NCBI RefSeq assembly: GCF_010015445.1
Contig: NC_053115.1
Location: forward strand, 2,274,397 to 2,338,396
Length of the DNA stretch: 64,000 bases
Reading direction: 5' to 3'
Origin: Perca fluviatilis
Lineage: Eukaryota; Chordata; Actinopteri; Perciformes; Percidae
Made by a program: the position numbers and the translations under genes. The notes below the pieces were generated by a model. That model was not told where the DNA came from. It made no database searches and saw nothing but the letters and a program-made list of their open reading frames with translations. Positions within the stretch are counted from its first letter, which is position 1, and each line of letters opens with the position of its first letter. Shown piece after piece: positions 43,426 to 54,798 of this stretch.

Positions 43426-44321
43426 TCTGATGTGTGGGAATAAAGCATGAAAGCAAAAACTAAAAAGAATTATTCATATGTCTTTTGACTTAAGCTTTGT
43501 TCTGCTTCCTAACCTACTATACAGCAGCACACATTTCTGATCAGCAACAGGCAGACTGACCCATACATACAGTCATGAATAATAGAGCCGGATTATGAAT
43601 CTGCTATACATGCCTTTTGAGAATAATAAAGACGAAATGCCTTCACAGAGTCGAGTACCTACAGCAGCAGCAGCAGCCTGCAGCTTCCCTGATCTTATCC
43701 TGCAGACTCTCTCCCTTCCCTGAGCGTCACGGTCCTGCCTGTAGCTGCGTCGTACTGACACCACCAACTCTGCACCACAGAGTGCGTGTCACACTGTGCA
43801 CATTGGACTCTCGCACACACAGACATGTTGCTATGGTGCCATGTGAGGCAGAGAGGTGTGCTGCCACTACGGGATTACTGTAGCTTTTTCATTCTCCGGT
43901 CTTTTTTTTTAAGCACTGCATGCTTTTCTTAAAGCCGTTTCCCCACATGCCAACACCCATTACCTGTAACAATACTACTCACATAACCCTTCACTTTCTC
44001 GTGTGACAAGACGTGTTTAAAATGTTATTTATTCATGAAGACAAATGGTAAACTTGTGGTTCATTCATCAAAGTCCAGCCTGTGTCTGGAGGAGGTGCAT
44101 TTCCCTTCCAGCAGCCAAGATGAATTCAGCCACATTTAACGGTCCCTTCTTATGGTTTTTCATTGTTCATTTTTTCCCGTACAGTATTTTACAACATTCA
44201 CAGATGTCCATCGTTTTAACTAAGAAGCACATTTCTTCCATTCCAACTGTTTTTTAAAGGCTTCAATACAGCATTGTATTCATAAACTAGCTCTATTTAA
44301 GGAAGTGGGTTTACCAACTTT
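43426..44321. other. Unassigned spacer
   Basis: Includes cagcagcagcagc at 43662-43674 (a short CAG run). An 88-codon frame there has QQQQQ from the repeat and no domain. No gene. Confidence 0.4.
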
Positions 44322-44333
44322 GGTTATGCCGTG

Positions 44334-44510
44334 ACAATAATCAGAAGATTGAGTGCATTAAATCATGAATCTGACTAAGACATACGATGCCCACATTACA
44401 CATTTTAGGTTATCAAAAAACATTGATACTTAATACTCAACGCTAACTGTGATCATTTTCCAAATACATATACTGAGGATTAACCATCTGTTTCTGTGAA
44501 TACGATTTCA
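44334..44510. repeat. Dispersed duplicate, right copy
   Basis: Direct-orientation match to 40351-40457 and 40762-40790, lacking the LINE-type insert. See the left copy. Confidence 0.9.
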
Positions 44511-44827
44511 TATGGTCTTGAGTGAACTCTACCATGGCACTTCAAATGTCTACCAGTTTTCACACAGCTGAAACTTTGGAGATTTCCAAATCGGATTCTC
44601 AGTTCTGTTGTACCAAATGCCAAAGCAAATCTTGAAATAGTTGTCATAGACTGTAGGTTCACAAGAGCAAGACATGTCATACAAATATTCCCAGCATGCA
44701 GTGAGGCTCAGATTTGCAACGAGCATCAGCCAGTCTGCTGAGATTACACATCAGGAATACAGAAGAGGACATGACAGAGAAACGACCAGACCTGTCAGCT
44801 CTGCTTCATGAGGACCGAAAGTGGAAC

Positions 44828-44829
<2 letters not shown>
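44511..44829. other. Unassigned spacer
   Basis: No gene or repeat recognised. Confidence 0.4.

Positions 44830-44909
<80 letters not shown>
44830..44909. repeat. (GT)n microsatellite
   Basis: About 40 uninterrupted GT units. Confidence 0.98.
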
Positions 44910-44910
<1 letters not shown>

Positions 44911-45519
44911 CACACAGACATTGACCGGATTAACAACTGAGATCAGTTGGTGTCAGAACCAACCAGAACCAGTCCAAACAGAAACACGAGCAGTTCCGTG
45001 ATGTCCGCGCAACACCTGCCCACCATGATCACATCATCCTCGTTCCGTTCTGGCATATGCTGCATGCTCAACATTTAAGTTTAAGAGAAATGTACATCCC
45101 GTTAGGCTTTTATATAAAAAAAAGAAATAAAAAAAAGAAGAGAAAAATCAAACTGCAAGAATAAGATAAAAGAATGACCAAACAGAATAATTAAATATAG
45201 GAAAATCAAAATGAATTTTGTGGGAGCACAGAGAGGAAAGATATTTGCGATGTTTCTTAAAATAAAAAGAGAAAGAAGCGAGAAAATATCACGAAAAAAA
45301 AAAGAACTGAAAATAAACCACAAAAAAACAACAGAAAATGTACTTCCTTTCAGCAACAAGCAGCGGGTAAAAGCTCCGGTTAAGACTCGCAGGAGACAGA
45401 GAGACAGAGAGAAATCCAACCAGCCGCGGATATTCAGGGCAAAAAAAAATAAGAGGGACGGCACCAAAGCAGCAACAAAGAAAGAATGAGAAGAAGACAA
45501 GAGGAAGAGAAAAACTGAC
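44910..45519. other. A/G-rich unassigned sequence
   Basis: 45110-45500 is strongly purine-rich. Frames on the plus strand are Lys/Arg-rich and on the minus strand Phe/Leu/Ser-rich purely because of composition. It could be intronic sequence next to the CpG patch. Confidence 0.35.
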
Positions 45520-45775
45520 CTACCAACGGAGGAGGCAAAAACGCTCAAAGAGGCTGCAGCGAGAGGAGAAAGGAGAGCGGGCAGGCGGTGCGCTCGGTAA
45601 CCGGGCTGAAGCTCCGACTGCACGCCGGCCAGTGGGGCGGTGATAAACAGCAGCAGCGCACCGACTGGAACGAACCACTGAGCGCCAGAAGGCAGGGGGG
45701 GGGGGTCGCTGGGAGCTCCGTGCGTAATTTGGCACCTGGCTGAAAGGCGCACAGACAGAGCCAGAAAGGCTTTTA
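45520..45775 (-). promoter_or_regulatory. CpG-rich patch, candidate promoter or first exon
   Basis: The densest non-repeat CpG cluster in the window (for example gcggtgcgctcggtaaccgg and cgcagcgcacc-like words), with a run of 10 G at 45696-45705. On the minus strand it ends in tag|gtcagt at 45522-45514, a plausible 5' splice site, followed by pyrimidine-rich sequence as in an intron. A minus-strand frame with a hydrophobic stretch crosses it, but no start or domain supports coding. It is the best candidate for host gene regulation here, but weak. Confidence 0.3.
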
Positions 45776-46410
45776 AAGGGACATCCCATCCAAAAATGTA
45801 ATAAACAAGCCTGATTGTTCGTAGCTGCATGGTAAACAACTCTGTTAGTCTGTTGGAAGGTTAGATGTGCTCGATCACAATAATAATTGGGCCTAATAAT
45901 ATAGGCTAATGTATTCTGCTTCCAAGCCTCATCACCGAGTGCAGGTGCAGCGCACACACGTACTACACACACAAACCGCACATTCTCCACTTCCGGTTTG
46001 CTTACTCATTCATTTTATCGATATTGTTCAGCCTTAAACAATCTAGTGGATCCCCATCAGCTGCACACTTGGGAGTTCGGCCTTATTCTAAAGAAAACAC
46101 CGTGTTGACTCACTGGTATGTCTGTTGGCGGGGGCGCTGCCCAATCAGGGCCACGTTCAGCCCCGACAACACGTAGCAACGTGTTTTTTTTTTTTTAAAC
46201 TGAAATCACAACGTTTAAACGTTATCACAACGTTTCTGCTGATTGGGTATCATCTGTGAAACAGCCAATAAACGAGAGACACGCCCACCAAACGGTAGAA
46301 AACAGAACTCAAAGCCCGTTGCACAACGTGTAGCAGAACGGTGCACACGTTTTGAGATTGAATGTGCCCCAGCTGTCAGCACCCATCCAGATGATTCAGT
46401 CACGTGATTC
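45776..46410. other. Unassigned spacer
   Basis: 46165-46260 carries acgtttaaacgtt and acaacgttt repeats around a poly-T run, possibly a decayed MITE. No gene. Confidence 0.35.
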
Positions 46411-46411
46411 A

Positions 46412-46933
46412 CAGTCCTTCCAGAAAAATGCTGCGTTTTTTTGTGATTATTGCGGGCATAAATCCTTGATTATGCAGCAAGTTTTCTTAAAAAATGTGAT
46501 GGAATATGCTATATGATATTTATGCAATTTTTTGTGATGAAATTGCGGGAACTTGCAAAAACTGGTGTTTGATGAAAAAGAGAAAAAAAAGTGATTCCCC
46601 CAACATCCTGCTTTTCGATGATGTTAATGTCGCATAATTACGTCACTTCATAACGTTCCCATGGCAACAGGGGAAAATGGCTGCTCGTGTGAAGTAAACG
46701 CAACATTTTTCAACTTTCTGCTAAGATATATTATGGGACTGTTTTGCAACAAAAATGCGGGGATTATGAAATCATGCAAGCGCCGCATATTTTGCGCGGA
46801 AATCGGCAATTTATGCGACCAAAGTGCGGCATATTTGAAAAAATGCGGCTCCCCCGCATAAATATGCAAACTTTTGCTGATCATGCGTTGAATTATGCGA
46901 TCGCATAATCACGTTTTTTTTCTGGAGGGACTG
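46412..46933. mobile_element. hAT-like MITE, long copy (agtccttccagaaaaa)
   Basis: Termini cagtccttccagaaaaa and tttttctggagggactg are inverted (16/17). Flanks gattcaca and gattcaaa are a 7/8 duplication. Internally rich in gcataat/attatgc words shared with the shorter copy at 15115-15355, plus about 240 bp unique to this copy including ccatggcaac. No transposase. Confidence 0.88.
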
Positions 46934-47172
46934 GATTCAAAGTGATAGCTCTTTACTATATTTCTTTTGTGGATAATTTACGTTGATTAGTTTTGGTGCA
47001 AAAACTTGTCAAGTTGTCATCACCGCATGACGCTCACTTTCTCTGGCTAAACTCCACCACCACGGCCCCTGACAGGACCGTCATCTGGCGGCGCCCATAG
47101 CCGGCTCACAGTCACCGATTGGCGGCTAAACAACTGCCGCTGGTAGCCGGCGTCCTGGAGCTCTGTAGCGGC
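46934..47172. other. Unassigned spacer
   Basis: Repeated gcggctaaa/tagccgg words at 47090-47175. No gene. Confidence 0.35.
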
Positions 47173-47410
47173 TAAATACAGCCAGCAGCTGCTGCTCTGA
47201 TGTTATCTTTCTATCGCGTATATGTGTTCATGTTACAGATCTTTACTGAGTTTAAAATACTTCTATTTTATGTATATAATATATGGTCTATTGGTGGAGT
47301 AGCATTGATCATTCTGTAGACCAGAAATCTAACACGTTGCTGTAGAGACTTTATGAACTTAAAGCATTGAGTTGTTTGTTTTGTTGACGTCTGTGAAGTT
47401 TGAAGCTTTC
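47173..47410. repeat. Segmental duplicate, copy 1, left core
   Basis: 238 bp that I find identical, without gaps, to 50896-51133 (offset 3723). It begins taaatacagccagcagctgc and ends gtttgaagctttc. The minus-strand ends of some frames here read [13 protein letters not shown] in both copies and are not recognised. Confidence 0.95.
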
Positions 47411-47487
47411 CAACACACACACACAGACACACACACAGAAACACACACAGACACACACACACACACACAGACACAGAAACACACACA

Positions 47488-47525
<38 letters not shown>

Positions 47526-47572
47526 AACACACAGACACACACACACACACTCTCTCACACATACACACACAG

Positions 47573-47604
<32 letters not shown>

Positions 47605-47799
47605 ACACACAGACACACACACACACACAGACACACACACACACACACACAGACACACACACACAGACACACACACACACACAGACACACACACAGACAC
47701 AGAAACACACACAGACACAGAAACACACACAGACACACACACATTAAACACACAGACACACACACACACACACTCTCTCACACACACACACACACACAG
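47411..47799. repeat. (CA)n/CAGA compound tract, copy 1
   Basis: CA repeats with agacac and agaaac interruptions and two ctctctcac interruptions. Corresponds to 51134-51838 in copy 2, which is longer. Confidence 0.97.
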
Positions 47800-47884
47800 A
47801 TGAGAGGTAGGAAGAGAGGAAGGTTGTTTACTTTGTTTTCTCCTTCAAGGGCAGAAAGAGCAGCGTGGAAAACGAGGGTGAGGG

Positions 47885-47961
47885 AGGAAGACGCAAACAA
47901 AGACAAAGAAAGAGAGGGAGACAGAGAGAGAGAGAGACAGAGAGAGACAGAGACAGAGAGA

Positions 47962-48007
<46 letters not shown>

Positions 48008-48105
48008 GAGAGACAGAGAGACAGAGAAATACAAAGACAGAGAGAGAGAGAGAGACAGAGAGAGACAGAGAAAGACAAAGACAGAGAGAGAGAGAGAGAG
48101 AGAGA
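47885..48105. repeat. (AG)n/AGAC polypurine tract
   Basis: Purine-dominated gagagacag repeats. Long Arg/Glu and Ser/Leu frames on the two strands are artefacts. Copy 2 holds only a short ga tract at 52780-52808. Confidence 0.96.
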
Positions 48106-48229
48106 CATACACCCTCTCCATCTTAACAGCTCTCCTGAACTTTTGCCCATCCTACACTAATCCATACAGCCTGTTTTTGTGTTAATGTTAAATAGTTATA
48201 TGTATCTGTATGTATTGCTCTTCTTCTAT
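48103..48229. repeat. Segmental duplicate, copy 1, right core
   Basis: gagacatacaccctctccat to tatgtattgctctt matches 52806-52926 with about two mismatches, closing the duplicated unit. Confidence 0.92.
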
Positions 48230-48426
48230 TGAGCCAGTTATTGACATATTACACACATATATTTCACAGTTTGATACATGAAAATTACGTTTTGATTAAC
48301 GTTAACGTTAGGCTACTGCTCTGCTTTCTGCTCAAGACTCGGCTTAAAGCCGTTGTTGTCATATAGCAACCGAGCGTCTCTAGCCAACTTCAGCTGCACA
48401 AGCTACAACATAACTAATTAGGCGGT
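48230..48426. other. Spacer before 58-bp array
   Basis: Unassigned. Contains ttaacgttaacgttag. Confidence 0.4.
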
Positions 48427-50655
48427 ATTTAACTCCTAATAAGACTGTAGAGACATGCCTATAGGTAGCAGTATACAGCGCTATGTTTAACTCCTAATAA
48501 GACTGTAGAGACATGTCTATAGGTAGCAGTATACAGCGCTATGTTTAACTCCTAATAAGACTGTAGAGACATGTCTATAGGTAGCAGTATACAGCGCTAT
48601 GTTTAACTCCTAATAAGACTGTAGAGACATGCCTATAGGTAGCAGTATACTGCTATGTTTAACTCCTAATAAGACTGTAGAGACATGCCTATAGGTAGCA
48701 GTATACAGGCTATGTTTAACTCCTAATAAGACTGTAGAGACATGCCTATAGGTAGCAGTATACAGCCTATGTTTAACTCCTAATAAGACTGTAGAGACAT
48801 GCCTATAGGTAGCAGTATACAGCGCTATGTTTAACTCCTAATAAGACTGTAGAGACATGCCTATAGGTAGCAGTATACAGCGCTATGTTTAACTCCTAAT
48901 AAGACTGTAGTGACATGCCTATAGGTAGCAGTATATAGCAGTATACAGCGCTATGTTTAACTCCTAATAAGACTGTAGAGACATGCCTATAGGTAGCAGT
49001 ATACAGCGCTATGTTTAACTCCTAATAAGACTGTAGAGACATGCCTATAGGTAGCAGTATACAGCGCTATGTTTAACTCCTAATAAGACTGTAGAGACAT
49101 GCCTATAGGTAGCGGTATAAGCGCTATGTTTAACTCCTAATAAGACTGTAGTGACATGCCTATAGGTCAGCGTATACAGCGCCATGTTTAACTCCTAATA
49201 AGACTGTAGAGACATGCCTATAGGTAGCAGTATACAGCGCCATGTTTAACTCCTAATAAGACTGTAGAGACATGCCTATAGGTAGCAGTATACAGTGCTA
49301 TGTTTAACTCCTAATAAGACTGTAGAGACATGCCTATAGGTAGCAGTATACAGCGCTATGTTTAACTCCTAATAAGACTGTAGAGACATGCCTATAGGTA
49401 GCAGTATAGCGCTATGTTTAACTCCTAATAAGACTGTAGAGACATGCCTATAGGTAGCAGTAAACAGTGCTATGTTTAACTCCTAATAAGACTGTAGAGA
49501 CATGCCTATAGGTAGCAGTATACAGGCGTATGTTGTTTAACTCCTAATAAGACTGTAGAGACATGCCTATAGGTAGCAGTATACAGCGCGCTATGTTTAA
49601 CTCCTAATAAGACTGTAGTGACATGCCTATAGGTAGCAGTATACAGCGTATGTTTAACTCCTAATAAGACTGTAGAGACATGTCTATAGGTAGCAGTATA
49701 CAGTGCTATGTTTAACTCCTAATAAGACTGTAGAGACATGTCTATAGGTAGCAGTATACAGTGCTATGTTTAACTCCTAATAAGACTGTAGAGACATGTC
49801 TATAGGTAGCAGTATACAGTGCTATGTTTAACTCCTAATAAGACTGTAGAGACATGCCTATAGGTAGCAGTATACAGCGCTATGTTTAACTCCTAATAAG
49901 ACTGTAGAGACGTGCCTATAGGTAGCAGTATACAGCGCTATGTTTTACTCCTAATAAGACTGTAGAGACATGCCTATAGGTAGCAGTATACAGTGCTATG
50001 TTTAACTCCTAATAAGACTGTAGAGACATGTCTATAGGTAGCAGTATACAGCGCCATGTTTAACTCCTAATAGACTGTAGAGAAATGTTAACAAGACTGT
50101 AGAGACATGTCTATAGGTAGCAGTATACAGCGCTATGTTTAACTCCTAATAAGACTGTAGAGACATGTCTATAGGTAGCAGTATACAGCGCTATGTTTAA
50201 CTCCTAATAAGACTGTAGAGACATGTCTATAGGTAGCAGTATACAGCTATGTTTAACTCCTAATAAGACTGTAGAGACATGTCTATAGGTAGCAGTATAC
50301 AGCCTATGTTTAACTCCTAATAAGACTGTAGAGACATGTCTATAGGTAGCAGTATACAGCCATGTTTAACTCCTAATAAGACTGTAGAGACATGTCTATA
50401 GGTAGCAGTATACAGCGTTATGTTTAACTCCTAATAAGACTGTAGAGACATGCCTATAGGTAGCAGTATACAGCGCTATGTTTAACTCCTAATAAGACTA
50501 TAGAGACATGCCTATAGGTAGCAGTATACAGCGATATGTTTAACTACTAATAAGACTGTAGAGACATGCCTATAGGTAGCAGTATACAGCGCTATGTTTA
50601 ACTCCTAATAAGACTGTAGAGACATGCCTATAGGTAGCAGTATACAGCACTATGT
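48427..50655. repeat. 58-bp minisatellite, about 38 copies
   Basis: The unit runs taactcctaataagactgta + gagacatg[c/t]ctataggta + gcagtatacagcgctatgtt with overlaps, 58 bp in total. Main variants: gcctata/gtctata, grouped in blocks, gcgctatg/gtgctatg/gcctatg at the junction, and a few indels. One copy near 50070 is rearranged. It contains stops in all frames. This is the largest array in the window. Confidence 0.98.
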
Positions 50656-50895
50656 GTACGACTTCTTCATTTGGTTACAACAAAGACAAAAGTGCTTAAA
50701 ATTGTAGATAACCACAATGTTTACTACGTGTGATGATGTAGCCATCTTTGAAAGTGAGCTCGGGGTCCTCTGAGTTCAGACGACTTGACGAGTCGTAAAT
50801 ACGACCTCGGGGGGGCGTTCTTCTTGCAACTTCCCGGGTCGTAACTCCAGAAAACAACTCGTAAAACGACTTCGGTGGACAAAAAGAACGCACCA
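50656..50895. other. Short MITE-like piece
   Basis: tgagctcggggtcctctgag..aaatacgacctcgggg..aacttcccgggtcg..aagaacgcaccat has palindromic words and an ending (aagaacgcacc) like the insert at 30852-31259. Not resolved. Confidence 0.35.
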
Positions 50896-51133
50896 TAAAT
50901 ACAGCCAGCAGCTGCTGCTCTGATGTTATCTTTCTATCGCGTATATGTGTTCATGTTACAGATCTTTACTGAGTTTAAAATACTTCTATTTTATGTATAT
51001 AATATATGGTCTATTGGTGGAGTAGCATTGATCATTCTGTAGACCAGAAATCTAACACGTTGCTGTAGAGACTTTATGAACTTAAAGCATTGAGTTGTTT
51101 GTTTTGTTGACGTCTGTGAAGTTTGAAGCTTTC
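50896..51133. repeat. Segmental duplicate, copy 2, left core
   Basis: Identical to 47173-47410. See that entry. Confidence 0.95.
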
Positions 51134-51170
<37 letters not shown>

Positions 51171-51459
51171 AACGACACACACACACACACACAGACACAG
51201 ACACACACACAGACACACACACACAGACACACACACAGACACACACACAGAAACACACACACACAGAAACACACACAGACACACAAACACACACACAGAC
51301 ACATACAGAAACACATACACACAGACACACACACACACAGACACAGAAACACACACAGACACACACACAGACACACACACAGAAACACACACAGACACAC
51401 ACACACACACACACACACAGAAACACACACACACATATAAACACACAGACACACACACA

Positions 51460-51517
<58 letters not shown>

Positions 51518-51838
51518 CACACACAGACACACACACAAAAAGACACAGAAACACACACAGACACACACACACACACACACAAACAGAAACACACACAGAA
51601 ACACACACACAGAGAGACACACACACAGACACAGAAACACACACAGCACACACACAGACACACACACAGAAACACACACACAGACACACACACACACACA
51701 CACAGAAACACACACACACATAAACACACAGACACACACACACCTCACACACACACACACACAACAACACACACACACACACACACACAAACACACACAG
51801 ACACACACACACAAACACACACACACACACACACACAC
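51134..51838. repeat. (CA)n compound tract, copy 2
   Basis: About 700 bp of CA with agaaacacacacagac interruptions, nearly twice the length of copy 1. The 254- to 276-codon frames across it are artefacts. Confidence 0.97.
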
Positions 51839-51894
51839 GAGAGAGGTAGGAAGAGGGAAGGTTGTTTACTTTGTTTCTCTCCCTTCACAAGCAA

Positions 51895-51965
51895 GAAAGA
51901 ACTCAGAATCAGAAAATACCTTTAATAATCCCAGGGGAAATTCATTCACACCAACCAGACACAAA
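51895..51965 (-). mobile_element. LINE 3'-end fragment
   Basis: actcagaatcagaaaatacc + tttaataatcccaggggaaattcattca reads on the minus strand as a fish LINE 3' end with a ttctgattctga-type tail. It marks where copy 2 diverges from copy 1. Confidence 0.6.
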
Positions 51966-52039
51966 ACATGTATAAAAAACAATGAGGAGGATAAACACCA
52001 AAACAAACAAAAATAAGATAAATATATACCTATATAATA

Positions 52040-52735
52040 AAAAACATATATATATATATATATATATAATATATATATATATATTAACATATATATACAT
52101 CATATATATATATCATATATATATATATATAAGTATATATATATATCTATATATATATATACATATATATATATACAATATATATATAATACATATATAT
52201 ATACACATATATACATATCACATATATCATATATACATATATACATATTATCACATACATATATCACATATATACACAACATATATATACAATCATATAT
52301 ATATATACAACATATATATACACACATATAATATATATATACACTACATATACATATATATACATACATATATATATATAAACATATATATATACATATA
52401 TATATACACACATATATATATATATAACACATATACAATACATATATATATAAACAAAACACATACAATACATATACACCATATATACACATATATATAT
52501 ACACAATACATATATACCATATATATATATATATCATATATATATATATAACATATATATATATAATATATATATATATATCATATATATATATATATCA
52601 TATATATATATCAGTATATATATATAATATATATATATATATATCATATATATACTATATATATATATATATATATAAGTATATAATGATTATATATATA
52701 TACATATATATATATAATAAATAAAAATATAAGAG
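52040..52735. repeat. (TA)n-rich imperfect microsatellite
   Basis: About 700 bp of tatata with atacatat and tatcatat interruptions, absent from segmental copy 1. Ile/Tyr-only frames are artefacts. Confidence 0.97.
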
Positions 52736-52805
52736 AGAAAGAAAAGAGATATAGAAAAGAGATAGAATAAAAGAAAAAAGAGGAAGGAGAGAGAGAGAGA
52801 GAGAG

Positions 52806-53040
52806 AGACATACACCCTCTCCATCTTAACAGCTCTCCTGAACTTTTGCCCATCCTACACTAATCCATACAGCCTCTTTTTGTGTTAATGTTAAATAGTT
52901 ATCTGTATCTGTATGTATTGCTCTTTTATTTCATATTAATGTTCAGTACGTTCATGTATGCACCAACAACGCAACAAGGCAAATTCCTCGTAAGAACTAT
53001 TTACTTTGCAAATAAGTAAAATAAATCCTTTTCTAAATTC
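52806..53040. repeat. Segmental duplicate, copy 2, right core, with LINE-like tail
   Basis: Matches 48103-48229 to about 52926. It then continues acaaggcaaattcctcgtaag..caaataagtaaaataaatcc, which resembles a fish LINE 3' terminus. The duplicated unit may therefore itself be a retrotransposon-related repeat. Confidence 0.75.
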
Positions 53041-53529
53041 TGTCCAATGTATATGTGACATAATGACATGTTAATACAACAATTCAACGTATGTTTCTCA
53101 TACTGTATGAGTTTAATGGTGTTATTGTCAGTTATTATCATTCCAGACCAGGCCCTACGTCACCTGGTTAGCTGATTGGATAAACCATCTGTCGGTAGAT
53201 AGGCCAAATCAACCAATCAGATCAAACCTCTTGAGAAAAGCCTCCAGTGCCGTTTTCTTTTCTGCTCTTCTTTCAATGAAGGAATACTTTCTGATTCAGA
53301 TAAAAGTTGCTGCGATAGCTACGCTCATCTCATCCGTGGAAGCCGCCACGTTGTTTGACTGAACAGTCGCTTCTCGTTGGGTCACACCTAAACCTGCCTC
53401 AAAACTCAACACTGATTGGTCGGTCGTTTGGCGAACGGCTCCAAATGTTCTCTATCTCAAGACGCCAGACTGATCTGAGAGGAGAAAACTGGAGCTCGCC
53501 AGATCAGGACGCTCTCACCAGGTTAAGTC
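53041..53529. other. Repeat-like unassigned stretch
   Basis: ccaatcagatcaaacctctt and cactgattggtcggtcgttt look like MITE words. No gene. A 72-codon plus-strand frame has no domain. Confidence 0.35.
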
Positions 53530-54004
53530 AGAGGAGCTGTTCGGCTTTTATTTTGGCCGATTTGACTTGTTGAATTGGAGGGCGGGCAGTAGGACTCAAT
53601 GAGCAATCTGATTGGTGGAGCGATAACCCAGAAATGGCGAGCAGGATGAGCGTGACTAGAGTCTCTCAACATCTGATGAAAATCTCTTAAACTGACCTTT
53701 GCTGATCTGAAACGAAGACTATTTCTCTCTTCAAATGTTTTCAGAAACACGTTTTCGGTGAACTATTTTAGTACGATATGAGATCGTATTCTGAACGAGC
53801 CGCCATGACAGTGTGGCTTTGAATACAGATTAGCGCCGCCTGCTGTTATGGAGACGTATTACGTCTCGAGCACGTGCAGAACGTACGCTCAAGTCGGCGT
53901 CTCTTTGGTGTGTTCTGAGGAACTTTTTGGACCTCGGGGAGACTGATCAGTCCGACTGGCTTTACTGCCGAAGGTCAACCATCTGGTTGGTGTGTCTGGG
54001 CCTT
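53530..54004. mobile_element. MITE with gacacacca termini, copy 3
   Basis: Shares the cggc..attttggccga body with copy 1, tagcgcc.cctgctgt.atgg and aagtcggcgtctct with copy 2, and ggacctcggggagactgatc plus the right terminus catctggttggtgtgtct with copy 1. It shows how the truncated copies fit together. Left terminus not found. Confidence 0.75.
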
Positions 54005-54285
54005 TAGTCTTTGCAGTCTGCCAGAATGTGTAACTATATTCATTTCCCTCCCCCAGTGCTGCAGTGGAACATGGGGAGCCAGCACAGAGAAGTCTGATGT
54101 TAAAGAAGACAGCTCTATTTGATTTACTTTTCAGTGAGAAAGAAGTCTGATGTTAAAGCACCAGAGCAGAATCAGAGAGCTGCTTGATCTGAAGCTGCTC
54201 TGCTTCTGGGGTGAGAGGACACACAGAGAGAGAGTTTCTTAATAAAACAGCTTACTTTGAAAGAGGGATGATGCTGAAGTCATCT
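54005..54285. other. Unassigned spacer
   Basis: gaagtctgatgttaaag occurs twice (54090 and 54143). No gene. Confidence 0.4.
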
Positions 54286-54301
54286 GGAGGCAGAGAGAGA
54301 G

Positions 54302-54347
<46 letters not shown>

Positions 54348-54387
54348 AAAGAGGGGGGAGGAGGGGGGGGGGGGGGGAAGGAGAAGG

Positions 54388-54433
<46 letters not shown>

Positions 54434-54474
54434 AGAGAGGAGGGGAGAGGGAGAGGGGAGAGAGAGAGAGGGAG

Positions 54475-54516
<42 letters not shown>

Positions 54517-54523
54517 GGGAGAA
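54286..54523. repeat. Polypurine (GA)n tract with G14 run
   Basis: Almost 240 bp without a pyrimidine except isolated bases. It contains gaggagggggggggggggg (54358-54377) and ggaaggagaaggggg. Strong candidate for G-quadruplex and triplex structure. No coding value. Confidence 0.96.
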
Positions 54524-54586
54524 CTGAATGCCGTTTAATAACCTTACACAAAAAAAAACATGTCACCCAGGTGACTGAAAAAACAA

Positions 54587-54589
<3 letters not shown>

Positions 54590-54677
<88 letters not shown>

Positions 54678-54702
54678 TATACACACACACACACACACAC
54701 AG
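54590..54702. repeat. (CA)n microsatellite
   Basis: About 42 uninterrupted CA units, then agatata and another 12. Confidence 0.98.
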
Positions 54703-54798
54703 GATGATTAATTGGTTTTGTGTGGTTTTAAACGATAGTAAGTTAACAGAAGGTCTGGATCCTCAGCTATTGTGGGTTTGTTTTTCAACTGATACAGT

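Noticed and set aside
43617..43883. Poly-Gln frame (QQQQQ)
   Set aside because: A five-unit CAG run in a short frame without domain or gene context.
45211..45489. Lys/Arg-rich 92-residue plus-strand frame
   Set aside because: Basic composition comes from an A/G-rich tract. Nuclear-protein-like appearance without any motif.
45102..45839. 245-residue minus-strand frame with hydrophobic stretches
   Set aside because: The Phe/Leu/Ser richness follows from purine-rich plus-strand DNA. Start codon and domain evidence are lacking, and a splice-like site interrupts it. Kept only as a CpG/first-exon candidate.
47268..48185. CA- and AG-derived frames (up to 167 residues)
   Set aside because: Low-complexity translations of microsatellites. 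Same for 50991-51925, 51982-52551 and 54211-54711.
48427..50655. CRISPR-like array
   Set aside because: The units are contiguous 58-bp tandem repeats with no unique spacers, in a vertebrate-type genome. The same reasoning applies to the 22-, 29-, 31-, 42- and 46-bp arrays.
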